A stretch of 15,639 nt of DNA, from contig JBNJFJ010000045.1 of the NCBI GenBank assembly GCA_051746745.1, forward strand, positions 1 to 15,639, given 5' to 3'. This DNA comes from Halolactibacillus sp051746745. GTDB lineage: Bacteria > Bacillota > Bacilli > Bacillales > Amphibacillaceae. Position 1 is the stretch's first letter, and each line of letters starts with the position of its first letter. The position numbers were made by a program, and so were the translations under genes. Below, piece by piece: positions 1-6,762 of this stretch. The notes beneath the pieces were generated by a model. That model searched no databases. It was not told where the DNA came from and saw nothing but the letters and a program-made list of their open reading frames with translations.

Positions 1-1
1 C

Positions 2-451
2 TTAGGCGCCTGAACCTAAAACGTCGACCTTTTCTATAAATTGATGTTGCTTGAGCCTTTTTAATAACTCATCTAAATCCATTTTTAGATTTTCGATATC
101 GAGTGACAAAGTGACATTAGCTTTACCATTTAACGGAATCGATTGATGAATCGTTAAAATATTTCCGCCTGCTTTAGCCACCATATCCAGTAAATGCGAT
201 AACGTACCGGACCGGTCTTCTAAATGGAAAAACAACGTAATGATTTTCGTTTGTTGAATCGCTTGAAAAGGGAAAACAGCGTCTCGGTATTTATAAAAGG
301 CACTGCGTGATAACCCAACTTTTTGAACCGCTTCATAGATCGATGTCGCTTTGCCGCGTTCCAAATCCTTTTTGACTTGGAGCGTCTTTTTCATTGCTTC
401 TGGTAAAAAATCACCACGCACAAGATAAAAGGTGTCTTTTTCATTTTTCAT
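2..451 (-). CDS. pheB: ACT domain protein PheB (YszB family)
   Basis: A protein of about 149 residues whose second half is an ACT domain (roughly residues 70-145), with the conserved stretch IITLFFHLEDRSGTLSHLL and a C-terminus ending VLGSGA. The N-terminal part holds a small helix-turn-helix-like segment (SIYEAVQKVGLSRSAFYKYR). This matches Bacillus PheB, which lies next to obg and is usually followed by pheA (prephenate dehydratase). ACT domains bind amino acids, so a role in sensing or regulating phenylalanine biosynthesis is inferred; the biochemical function is not established. I chose the ATG at 451. An upstream in-frame GTG at 469 is possible, but it sits in the GAGGGGG that serves as the Shine-Dalgarno sequence. 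It starts 25 bases after the obgE stop and is probably cotranscribed with it. The stop codon is next to the window edge. Confidence 0.9.
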   Translation of the reverse strand: MKNEKDTFYLVRGDFLPEAMKKTLQVKKDLERGKATSIYEAVQKVGLSRSAFYKYRDAVFPFQAIQQTKIITLFFHLEDRSGTLSHLLDMVAKAGGNILTIHQSIPLNGKANVTLSLDIENLKMDLDELLKRLKQHQFIEKVDVLGSGA

Positions 452-476
452 CGCCTGCTTCCCCCTCACTCACAAC

Positions 477-1757
477 TTATTCGATAAATTCAAATTCATA
501 ATTCATCAAGCGTACAACGTCGCCATCTTTGGCCCCACGTTCACGTAAAGCTTCATCAATGCCCATAGAACGCATTTGTCTTGAAAAACGCTGAATTGAT
601 TCATCTCGCGTTAAATCTGTCATCTTGAATAACTTCTCAATCTTGGCACCCGACAAGACATACGCCCCGTCATCGTCACGACTAATGACAAACGGTATTT
701 CTTCCGGTTGATGCTTATACACGATATGTTCTGGTGCTTCTTCCACTGGTTTAATACGATGGGGTGTCCGGTCAAGTGTATCGGCAATCGCAAATAATAA
801 CTCTCTTAACCCTTCACGTGTCACCGTCGATAAAGGATAGATCGGATAATCTTCTGTCAGCTGTTCTTTAAAGAAAACTAATTGTTCTTCTGCTTCAGGA
901 ATATCCATCTTATTGGCGACGATAATTTGTGGACGCTCAAGTAATGTCTCGTCATACGCTCTTAATTCTTCATTGATGGTGACAAAATCTTCATAAGGAT
1001 CTCGTCCTTCTGTTGACGCCATATCAATAATATGAACAATGACACGTGTCCGTTCAATGTGACGCAAGAATTGGTGACCGAGTCCAACCCCTTCACTTGC
1101 CCCCTCAATAAGTCCTGGTAAATCAGCCATCACAAAACTGCGGTGATCTTCTGTTTCTACCATACCTAAATTCGGTTGTAACGTGGTAAAGTGATAGTCG
1201 GCAATTTTCGGTCTTGCGGCACTGACAACGGATAGTAACGTCGATTTTCCAACACTCGGAAACCCGACCAGACCGACATCTGCCATTACTTTTAATTCAA
1301 TGACGATATCTCGTTCAATACCCGGTTCCCCGTTTTCAGCAATTTCTGGTGCCGGGTTTTTAGCTGACGCAAAGCGAATATTTCCGCGGCCACCACGACC
1401 CCCTTTACATACTATCGCCTGTTGTTCATGTTCAGTTAAATCCGCTAGGACTTCACCTGTCACATCATCTTTAATCGTCGTACCGGGTGGTACTTTTAGT
1501 ACCATAGGCGCTGCATTTTTACCATGCTGCCCTTTACTCATCCCGTTTTCCCCACGTTTGGCTTTAAAGTGACGTTGATAACGGAAGTCCATTAACGTAC
1601 TCAGCCCTTCATCTACTTCAAAAACAACATCCGCACCATTTCCACCATCACCACCGGATGGCCCACCAAATGGGACATATTTTTCGCGACGGAAGGATGC
1701 TAAACCATTCCCACCATCACCAGCTTTTACGTATACTTTGACCTGATCGACAAACAT
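477..1757 (-). CDS. obgE: Obg GTPase (CgtA/ObgE)
   Basis: An essential ribosome-associated GTPase of 426 residues, the usual length, with all three expected domains. The glycine-rich Obg fold covers about 1-158 (repeats such as GDGGNG and CKGGRGGRGN). The G domain has G1 GFPSVGKS at 165-172, switch I TTLQPN at 191-196, G3 DLPGLIEGA at 212-220 and G4 NKMD at 282-285. The C-terminal OCT domain covers about 350-426. Family knowledge: Obg acts in late 50S assembly, binds ppGpp and couples to stress and sporulation control in Bacillus. The ATG at 1757 is preceded by a good GAGGTGAGG. It has its own promoter, because a terminator after rpmA separates it from the upstream ribosomal genes, and it is followed by pheB. 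Nothing in the protein is unusual. Confidence 0.98.
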   Translation of the reverse strand: MFVDQVKVYVKAGDGGNGLASFRREKYVPFGGPSGGDGGNGADVVFEVDEGLSTLMDFRYQRHFKAKRGENGMSKGQHGKNAAPMVLKVPPGTTIKDDVTGEVLADLTEHEQQAIVCKGGRGGRGNIRFASAKNPAPEIAENGEPGIERDIVIELKVMADVGLVGFPSVGKSTLLSVVSAARPKIADYHFTTLQPNLGMVETEDHRSFVMADLPGLIEGASEGVGLGHQFLRHIERTRVIVHIIDMASTEGRDPYEDFVTINEELRAYDETLLERPQIIVANKMDIPEAEEQLVFFKEQLTEDYPIYPLSTVTREGLRELLFAIADTLDRTPHRIKPVEEAPEHIVYKHQPEEIPFVISRDDDGAYVLSGAKIEKLFKMTDLTRDESIQRFSRQMRSMGIDEALRERGAKDGDVVRLMNYEFEFIE

Positions 1758-1862
1758 AACCTCACCTCTTTTTCAATCTATTCTCGTTAGTATTTATTTG
1801 TACAGGTTATATGATAATAATTTCGTTTAACTTTATTTGACTGTATCGATAATTGTAAGAAA

Positions 1863-1891
1863 ATTATAACAAATATCACGTACCCTGTACA
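1863..1891 (-). promoter_or_regulatory. Sigma-A-type promoter of obgE-pheB
   Basis: Read on the minus strand, TGTACA (1886-1891; 4 of 6 matches to TTGACA) is followed after 17 bases by a perfect TATAAT (1863-1868). It lies just downstream of the rpmA terminator and about 105 bases before the obgE start, so it would give obgE and pheB independent transcription with an AT-rich leader of about 95-100 nt. Confidence 0.7.
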
Positions 1892-1915
1892 TTGAATCCA
1901 AAAAAATAATCAAAT

Positions 1916-1957
1916 AAAAAAGCGCGCCTCCTAAGAAAACTCTAAAGAGACACGCTT
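1916..1957 (-). terminator. Intrinsic terminator after rpmA
   Basis: On the minus strand an 11-bp stem (AAGCGTGTCTC with GAGGCGCGCTT, including three G-T pairs) encloses a 16-base loop and runs into a T tract. It begins 14 bases after the rpmA stop codon and ends the rplU-prp-rpmA unit. Confidence 0.88.
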
Positions 1958-1971
1958 GTTATTCTAACGTC

Positions 1972-2265
1972 TTATGCTTCCTGTGCGACAGGATACACAC
2001 TTACGCGTTTGCGATTACGGCCAACGCGCTCGAAACGTACGATACCGTCTGTTTTAGCGTAAAGAGTATCATCTCCACCACGACCAACGTTTGTACCAGG
2101 ATAAATCTTAGTACCACGTTGACGGTAAAGAATAGATCCGCCAGTAACCATTTGTCCATCAGCACGCTTGGCGCCTAGACGTTTTGATTCTGAATCACGA
2201 CCGTTCTTTGAGCTACCTACACCTTTTTTAGATGCGAAAAATTGTAAGTCTAAACGTAACATCAT
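1972..2265 (-). CDS. rpmA: Large ribosomal subunit protein bL27
   Basis: bL27, 97 residues from the chosen start. It has the Firmicutes-specific N-terminal extension MLRLDLQFF followed by ASKKGVGSSKNGRDSESKRLGAKR. In this lineage the extension is cut after the two phenylalanines by the protease Prp, exposing the tail that reaches the peptidyl transferase centre; the prp gene lies directly upstream. The start is taken as the first of two consecutive ATGs (2265), nine bases after a perfect AGGAGG at 2275-2280. The second ATG (2262) is equally compatible with homologues, and an in-frame TTG at 2274 abuts the AGGAGG and is unlikely. The AGGAGG is part of the last codons of prp, whose stop lies a few bases before this start. 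Confidence 0.97.
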   Translation of the reverse strand: MMLRLDLQFFASKKGVGSSKNGRDSESKRLGAKRADGQMVTGGSILYRQRGTKIYPGTNVGRGGDDTLYAKTDGIVRFERVGRNRKRVSVYPVAQEA

Positions 2266-2270
2266 CGGTT

Positions 2271-2612
2271 TCAACCTCCTTGTTTTTCAAAGATAGTTAT
2301 ATACTGACCATAGTCATGTTCGATTGTCTCTAAAGTTGTCACCATACCTTCTAACAACAAACGCGCCGCACTTAGTGCTTCAACATTTGCGTCATTCGGT
2401 AGGATTACCTTTAAATAACCACCATCTGTGCCTTGGTCAATCATAGGTTCAATTCCACTATGTTTCATGACTGCATTGGTCATACCGAAGGTAACGGCTG
2501 ATACTGCAGCACAAACTAGATCGTGACCATGAGGGCCACTGTCCGCATGCCCACTTAATTCAAACCCTGTTATAGTTTGATCGGGCAAACGATAAATAAT
2601 TGCTTTAATCAT
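2271..2612 (-). CDS. prp: Ribosomal processing cysteine protease Prp (YsxB)
   Basis: A 113-residue protease that removes the N-terminal extension of bL27. The catalytic dyad can be read directly: His22 in SGHADSG and Cys34 in HDLVCAAVSAV, at the positions known for staphylococcal Prp. It sits between rplU and rpmA, the conserved location in Firmicutes, and its substrate rpmA follows at once, with the rpmA ribosome-binding site inside its own 3' end. That arrangement suggests coupled translation of enzyme and substrate. The ATG at 2612 lies 13 bases after the rplU stop. Older annotations call this gene ysxB. Confidence 0.95.
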   Translation of the reverse strand: MIKAIIYRLPDQTITGFELSGHADSGPHGHDLVCAAVSAVTFGMTNAVMKHSGIEPMIDQGTDGGYLKVILPNDANVEALSAARLLLEGMVTTLETIEHDYGQYITIFEKQGG

Positions 2613-2625
2613 TGTTCATCCAACC

Positions 2626-2934
2626 TTAAGCGTTGATCTTTTCGATAACCACTTTTGTATATGGCTGACGGTGACCTTGCTTACGGTGATAGTTTTTCTT
2701 AGGCTTAAACTTGTAAATTGTTACTTTCTTTTGACGACCGTGTTTTTCAACTTTCGCCTCAACAGAAGCACCTTCTACTAATGGCGCGCCAACTTTTACG
2801 TCGTCACCACTTACAAAAAGAACTTTGTCAAATGTAACAGTTTCACCAGCTTCAGCAGCTAACTTTTCAATGTAGATTTCTTGACCTTCTTCTACTTTGA
2901 TTTGTTTACCACCTGTTTCGATAATTGCGTACAT
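2626..2934 (-). CDS. rplU: Large ribosomal subunit protein bL21
   Basis: bL21, 102 residues, the normal length. It starts MYAIIETGGKQIKVEEGQ and ends with the typical basic region around FKPKKNYHRKQGHRQPYT. It is the first gene of rplU-prp-rpmA. The ATG at 2934 is preceded by a strong AAGGAGGTG. Upstream lie an L21-type leader and a strong promoter, so autoregulation at the leader RNA is likely by analogy with Bacillus. Confidence 0.98.
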   Translation of the reverse strand: MYAIIETGGKQIKVEEGQEIYIEKLAAEAGETVTFDKVLFVSGDDVKVGAPLVEGASVEAKVEKHGRQKKVTIYKFKPKKNYHRKQGHRQPYTKVVIEKINA

Positions 2935-3047
2935 CCTACTGCACCTCCTTAAAGACTCAGACTCGCCATCACAGGCGCATTTACATGCTTAAAACCTGGT
3001 CAGTGCGGTTGTAGCAACGGGTGCTACATAACTTGCATAACGTACAA
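2935..3047 (-). ncRNA. L21 leader (rplU 5' untranslated RNA)
   Basis: The stretch between the rplU promoter and start codon is about 110 nt, without an ORF and richer in G and C than other spacers here. It includes GCACCCGTTGC, a CACTGACC segment, and a CGCCTGTGATGGCG segment shortly before AAGGAGGTG. This resembles the L21 leader of Bacillales, a structured element thought to bind L21. The call rests on position and remembered conserved pieces, not on a covariance-model search; the 5' limit is approximate. Confidence 0.65.
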
Positions 3048-3077
3048 ATCATACCACGGCGCGTTAAAGCTTGTCAA
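3048..3077 (-). promoter_or_regulatory. Strong sigma-A promoter of rplU-prp-rpmA
   Basis: On the minus strand a perfect TTGACA (3072-3077) lies 18 bases before TATGAT (3048-3053). The -35 box overlaps the last codons of the upstream rng gene, so the ribosomal protein unit can be transcribed independently of rng. Confidence 0.82.
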
Positions 3078-4488
3078 TAGTTTCTGATTGGTTTTCTAAA
3101 AGAAACGCATCGACTAACGCTTGACTCCCACTTCGCAAGAATGAAAAACTTGATTCTGACGCATCTTGTAAAAAGTAGATATTAGCCGAGACCCTTTCTG
3201 GTAATGCGTTTTGATCAACGTGTTGATGAAACGCTTGATAAAAGGAAGGTGAGACGCGGATAATCGCCGCATCATCTGTGAGTGATACAACGCTGCGTTC
3301 AAGTTCAAAACATTTTGTCTCAAGCTTGTATGGTAAAGACGTCACGCCTTGGTCAAATAACGTATACATCACACTGCTTGTTTCGCGTTTACGGGTCAGT
3401 TCATATAGCCCCATACGGGTAAATCCATAGAGCTTAACCGGTTGTATGTCTTGTTCAGTTGCTTTTTTCAGCGTATCCATTACGGCTTGTTGGTCTTTCT
3501 TAGACGTCATCCGGATAAAATCAATCACAATCATACCAGACAGATTGCGCTTTTGAATAACTTTCGCTGCTTGTTTCGCTGCTTGTTTATTGATCGCGAC
3601 AATTGAACGTGCCCGTGATTGATTGGACGAGAAACTATGTGAGTTCACATCGATGACCGTCATCGCTTCTGTTTGTTCGACAACAAGTTCCACCCCTAAT
3701 CCGGCATCAATCACTGAGGTTGATAACTGTTCAATATAGTGCGTTATTTCAGGCGCTAGCGTCTGGATCACCGACCTTTTCACTTGGACCTTAATTTGGT
3801 CTTTATACGTTGCTTCAATCTGTCGTTTCAGCTCTACATCATCGACGATGACCTGATCCACTGTAGAGACATCTTTATTGTCTAAATAACGTAAGTGGAT
3901 CTCACTTGTAGGTGACACTTGCCCTGGTTTTTTCTGTGCTTTTACCCGTGTCAGATAGCCCTGAAAACGTGCTTGCAATGTTTCTAATTGGCTCAATAAG
4001 GCCGTTTCAGAGAGTGTGTCTGCCTTTGTGCGCACGACTAACCCACCTGTCTGTAGTTGATCGGCTAATAATCGATGGAGGGCGTTCCTTCTTTCATCAG
4101 ACAATTTACGTGAGACATTGACGTATTTCTCGTATGGTAAGTACACGAGTGCGCCTTCTGTTAGATTGATTTTTCTCGTCAACCGGGCGCCTTTCGTTAA
4201 ATACGGTGCTTTTGTCACCTGAACCATGATATATTGGCCTTCAGTTAATCCAGATTGAATGTCGTCCTCATTATAATCATGATGGTCTAAATAACCTGGC
4301 GTCGTTAGTCCAATATCGATAAAACTCGCGTGTAACTGCTGGTCAATATCGGTGATCCGACCATAAAAAATAGAACCGACCATCACGTCTTCATTTGGCC
4401 GGATAAATTGAAGATCGGTTATTGTCTCTTGTTCGGTTGTGATATGTAATTTTTCGGTTAATTGTGTTAGTAGATAAAGTGTTGTCAT
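3064..4488 (-). CDS. rng: Ribonuclease E/G family endoribonuclease
   Basis: A protein of 474 residues with the RNase G layout. An S1 RNA-binding domain covers about 36-120 (GSIFYGRITDI, ASFIDIG, GQYIMVQVTK). The catalytic region has TVIDVNS, equivalent to E. coli RNase E D303/N305, and IVIDFIRM, whose Asp corresponds to D346. A GFTRMGLYELTRKR segment follows. Its expected role is 5'-end-dependent RNA cleavage in rRNA maturation and mRNA decay. Two departures from the family are visible: the usual IDFIDM is IDFIRM, so the second Asp is Arg, and the CPxC zinc-link after the catalytic core is missing (only one Cys, in TKCFELE). Both suggest altered metal binding or dimerisation, though the two main Mg-binding Asp residues remain. 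The ATG at 4488 is chosen because AGGTGAG precedes it; a GTG at 4495-4497 is an alternative. It sits between spoIVFB and rplU. Confidence 0.88.
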   Translation of the reverse strand: MTTLYLLTQLTEKLHITTEQETITDLQFIRPNEDVMVGSIFYGRITDIDQQLHASFIDIGLTTPGYLDHHDYNEDDIQSGLTEGQYIMVQVTKAPYLTKGARLTRKINLTEGALVYLPYEKYVNVSRKLSDERRNALHRLLADQLQTGGLVVRTKADTLSETALLSQLETLQARFQGYLTRVKAQKKPGQVSPTSEIHLRYLDNKDVSTVDQVIVDDVELKRQIEATYKDQIKVQVKRSVIQTLAPEITHYIEQLSTSVIDAGLGVELVVEQTEAMTVIDVNSHSFSSNQSRARSIVAINKQAAKQAAKVIQKRNLSGMIVIDFIRMTSKKDQQAVMDTLKKATEQDIQPVKLYGFTRMGLYELTRKRETSSVMYTLFDQGVTSLPYKLETKCFELERSVVSLTDDAAIIRVSPSFYQAFHQHVDQNALPERVSANIYFLQDASESSFSFLRSGSQALVDAFLLENQSETIDKL

Positions 4489-4866
4489 GATTCTCACCTA
4501 TTTCTAAATAATATTGTACGGGATTGATATACCGCTCAATCATCTGTTGTTCACTGATCAGTTGTTGTGTTTGTTTGATCATAAACAAGGTCGATTGATT
4601 TAAGCGTAAGCGAAAGAGCGCTTCATTCGGTTGTACGTTTGAATCGATGTGGTCTAGTAAAGGCTTCTTTACTATATCCTTGCGTCGATACAGTAAAAAG
4701 CGGTACCACATATAGGGTTCATCTTTTAAGTCTAGCCGAATTTCACGCAAAAGAAAACCGACAAGTAACAAAAGGGTAAAAGAAACGTGATGATAATAAA
4801 TGAAAGCCCCTATGAGGATGAAAATATGAACGAGAGACAGAAGTAAGGTAAAGTGATAACTTTTTT
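4391..4866 (-). pseudogene. spoIVFB: spoIVFB, C-terminal fragment (to the assembly gap)
   Basis: The frame is open from the gap edge to a stop at 4391. It begins with a membrane segment (KSYHFTLLLSLVHIFILIGA and onward), then REIRLDLKDEPYMWYRFLLY and a soluble tail, matching the last membrane helix and C-terminal domain of SpoIVFB. SpoIVFB is the intramembrane M50 metalloprotease that cuts pro-sigma-K in the mother cell during sporulation. The PDG motif that supplies a zinc ligand should lie before this segment and is not present anywhere in the window. The last 30 or so codons overlap the start of rng by 98 bases, which is long, so the true end could be earlier if there is a sequence error. 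Called broken because it cannot be joined in frame to the N-terminal part as given. Confidence 0.7.
4768..4866. repeat. 99-bp sequence duplicated on both sides of the gap (left copy)
   Basis: These 99 bases are identical to 4967-5065, offset by 199 bases, which is exactly the 99 bases plus the 100 Ns. Such a pattern is expected when two contigs that overlap by one k-mer (k = 99) are scaffolded with a default gap. It is therefore probably not a genuine genomic repeat. Confidence 0.9.
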
Positions 4867-4966
4867 NNNNNNNNNNNNNNNNNNNNNNNNNNNNNNNNNN
4901 NNNNNNNNNNNNNNNNNNNNNNNNNNNNNNNNNNNNNNNNNNNNNNNNNNNNNNNNNNNNNNNNNN
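4867..4966. other. Assembly gap of exactly 100 N
   Basis: A run of 100 N, the conventional size for a gap of unknown length, lying inside spoIVFB. The same 99 bases flank it on both sides. The missing central part of spoIVFB may belong here, or the gap may have zero or negative length. Confidence 0.98.
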
Positions 4967-5065
4967 ACAAAAGGGTAAAAGAAACGTGATGATAATAAAT
5001 GAAAGCCCCTATGAGGATGAAAATATGAACGAGAGACAGAAGTAAGGTAAAGTGATAACTTTTTT
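4967..5065. repeat. 99-bp sequence duplicated on both sides of the gap (right copy)
   Basis: Identical to 4768-4866. The identity stops at a T tract that has seven Ts here (5060-5066) and six before the gap. Upstream on the coding strand this copy is attached to the N-terminal part of spoIVFB, in a frame different from the one used by the C-terminal fragment. Confidence 0.9.
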
Positions 5066-5224
5066 TGAAAGGTTGGCTGACATTAAAAAGTGACCACACT
5101 CGTGCCAACACATAATGACTAACAACACGAGATAATTGGTAAATTGACCGGTTGCAAGCACGATGAGGGCAAATAGTAGCCAACTCGTATCAATATGAAT
5201 GCGCTGAGATTTGATTGTTTTCAT
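5009..5224 (-). pseudogene. spoIVFB: spoIVFB, N-terminal fragment with zinc-binding HExxH
   Basis: It starts at an ATG overlapping the spoIVFA stop by four bases (ATGA), the usual coupling in this operon. It encodes a first membrane segment (WLLFALIVLATG), a second one and the M50 motif HECGH at residues 41-45. After residue 53 or so (SANLS) the sequence enters the 99-bp duplicated segment in the wrong frame and stops at a TAG (5009-5011). The same 99 bases read in another frame give the last membrane helix of SpoIVFB. Roughly 100 residues expected between them, including the PDG motif, are absent. As written the gene cannot make an active protease. Either the genome really carries a deletion with frameshift or the contig end is misjoined. 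Confidence 0.75.
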
Positions 5225-5829
5225 TTAGGATGCTCCACCAATAAGTTGACAGTTCCCGCTTGATTCTGAAGTGCGACTTCTCCAATCAACTCATTTTCTC
5301 GTATCAGTTGATAAGGTAACACGCTCGTTTTCGTTAAGCCACTGTAGGTCATCGTTTCACCTGACGTATTTTGAATTCGTACGGATTCTTTGCCACTATC
5401 CCCTTTACCGACATAGATGACTAGTCCGGATTGGACAGCATAAATATCTTTATCTGTAACCGCAACACTTACCCCTTCTGTTAATTGATCTTTTTCAGCC
5501 ACCGTCATCGCAAGGATTTGTTGATGGGATGGAAGCGGTTGGAACACATCCACCACTGTACCAAACCGGTGCTCATACCACTGATAGACAGAAGCAAACG
5601 GAAACTCTTCAGAGAGTGCTCGATTAACAGCTAGTGTTAACAAATCGGGACTACCCATTGACTGACTAAAACTCATCAGACAGAAAAGCATTGCTGACAG
5701 TGTTAATTTAATGAGGTGTGGCCTAAGTGGACTGGAATAGCCCACCTTCTGTGGGCGTTGCATGCGCTTCATTAAGTTAGCCTTCTCTTTATTTAGTGCT
5801 TTTATATGTGACAGTGATTTCGGTGTCAT
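5221..5829 (-). CDS. spoIVFA: Stage IV sporulation protein FA (SpoIVFB regulator)
   Basis: A 202-residue protein with a basic cytoplasmic N-terminus, one membrane helix (about 39-59) and a C-terminal domain (about 105-198) of the LytM/M23 fold (YAVQSGLVIYVGKGDSG, VRIQNTSGETMTYSGL). The histidines needed for M23 peptidase activity are absent, as expected for a non-enzymatic scaffold. In Bacillus, SpoIVFA anchors and stabilises the SpoIVFB/BofA complex in the outer forespore membrane and is cut by forespore proteases to trigger pro-sigma-K processing. The identification relies on fold, topology and position between minD and spoIVFB. It is shorter than the B. subtilis protein (about 264 residues). 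The ATG at 5829 follows AAGGAGAGG. A sigma-E-like promoter lies upstream. Confidence 0.85.
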   Translation of the reverse strand: MTPKSLSHIKALNKEKANLMKRMQRPQKVGYSSPLRPHLIKLTLSAMLFCLMSFSQSMGSPDLLTLAVNRALSEEFPFASVYQWYEHRFGTVVDVFQPLPSHQQILAMTVAEKDQLTEGVSVAVTDKDIYAVQSGLVIYVGKGDSGKESVRIQNTSGETMTYSGLTKTSVLPYQLIRENELIGEVALQNQAGTVNLLVEHPK

Positions 5830-5877
5830 ATAACCCTCTCCTTTTAATCCGCCTCGAAATTGCGATGATTACAATAA

Positions 5878-5907
5878 AGCATACGTCTTTAAGGGAGAGA
5901 ATATGAC
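5878..5907 (-). promoter_or_regulatory. Putative sigma-E promoter of spoIVFAB
   Basis: On the minus strand GTCATATT (5900-5907) fits the -35 consensus for the mother-cell factor sigma-E, followed after 14 bases by CGTATGCT (5878-5885), a partial match to the -10 consensus CATACAAT. It lies right after the minD terminator and about 50 bases before spoIVFA. Known biology (the spoIVF operon is sigma-E dependent) makes it plausible; the -10 match is only moderate. Confidence 0.5.
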
Positions 5908-5912
5908 ACAAC

Positions 5913-5954
5913 AAAAGCATCAACCCATTCAAGCTTAAAAGGATTGATGCTTTT
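5913..5954 (-). terminator. Intrinsic terminator after minD
   Basis: A 14-bp stem (AAAAGCATCAATCC with GGGTTGATGCTTTT, one G-T pair) around a 14-base loop, followed by TTTTGTTGTG on the minus strand. It closes the mre-min transcript seven bases after the minD stop and separates it from the sporulation genes. Confidence 0.88.
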
Positions 5955-5961
5955 TCATCAT

Positions 5962-6762
5962 TTATTTTTCACGCATACCGAAGAATTTTTTCACCTTTGT
6001 CATCAAGGTTTGTTCCTGATCAAAAGATTGCAGTGGAACAGATTCCCCTAAAATACGACGCGCGATATTTCGGTAGCTAATGGATGACTTAATGTTTGGA
6101 TTCAATGCTACAGGTTCCCCGTGATTTGACGCTTTAATCACTTCATCATCATCCTGTACGATACCGAGTAAATCAATCGATAGCACTTGAATAATTTCAT
6201 CGATTGTCATCATATCGCCACTTTCCATCATATGATTTCTGATTCGGTTAATAATGAGCTTCGGCGCGGTCACCTCTTCTTGTTCTAAGAGCCCGATAAT
6301 GCGGTCGGCATCACGTACACTTGATTTCTCTGGTGTTGTCACAACAATCGCATGATCCGCACCAGCCACCGCGTTTTTATAGCCTTGTTCTATCCCAGCT
6401 GGGCAGTCAATTAAAATATAATCAAACTCTTGTTTTAATTCATTGACCATCTCTATCATAGCTTCAGGTGATAAATCATGTTTATCACTTGTCTGCGCCG
6501 CAGGTAGGAGGAATAAATAATCGAATCGTTTATCTTTAATTAGCGCTTGTTTTAACTTACAACGTCCTTGAGCCACATCGATAATGTCATAAATGATTCG
6601 ATTCTCCAGCCCCATCACAACATCTAAGTTGCGCAGACCAATATCTGTATCCATTAAACACACTTTTTTATCCATTATTGCCAAGGCTGTTCCGAGGTTA
6701 GCAGTCGTCGTTGTTTTACCAACACCACCTTTCCCCGAGGTAATTACAATCGCTTCAGACAT
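5962..6762 (-). CDS. minD: Septum site-determining ATPase MinD
   Basis: MinD, 266 residues. The deviant Walker A motif GKGGVGKTT is at 10-18, followed by MDTDIGLRNLDVVMGLENRI, and the Walker B-like region is YILIDCPAGIEQG. The C-terminal amphipathic membrane-targeting helix (LMTKVKKFFGMRE) is present. MinD dimerises on the membrane with ATP and recruits MinC to block FtsZ assembly away from mid-cell; in Bacillus it is positioned by DivIVA/MinJ. Its start overlaps the minC stop by eight bases, and its AAAGGAGTG lies in the end of minC, so translation is coupled. It is the last gene of the unit. Confidence 0.98.
   Translation of the reverse strand: MSEAIVITSGKGGVGKTTTTANLGTALAIMDKKVCLMDTDIGLRNLDVVMGLENRIIYDIIDVAQGRCKLKQALIKDKRFDYLFLLPAAQTSDKHDLSPEAMIEMVNELKQEFDYILIDCPAGIEQGYKNAVAGADHAIVVTTPEKSSVRDADRIIGLLEQEEVTAPKLIINRIRNHMMESGDMMTIDEIIQVLSIDLLGIVQDDDEVIKASNHGEPVALNPNIKSSISYRNIARRILGESVPLQSFDQEQTLMTKVKKFFGMREK

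Noticed and set aside
452..469. Upstream GTG start for pheB
   Set aside because: The GTG and next codons form the GAGGGGG Shine-Dalgarno for the ATG at 451, and the homologue begins at that Met.
1300..1572. Plus-strand open frame inside obgE
   Set aside because: It is fully antisense to the conserved Obg glycine-rich domain, has no ribosome-binding site, and its Pro/Ser/Cys-rich translation is typical of a shadow frame.
4768..5065. Genuine tandem or direct repeat, possibly an attachment site
   Set aside because: The exact 99-bp length and the default 100-N spacer fit an assembly k-mer overlap better than a biological repeat, and no integrase or element is nearby.
4743..5183. Open frame crossing the N gap
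   Set aside because: It is open only because N codons are not stops. Its start lies in the wrong frame of spoIVFB; only the segment in the 99-bp repeat corresponds to real protein.
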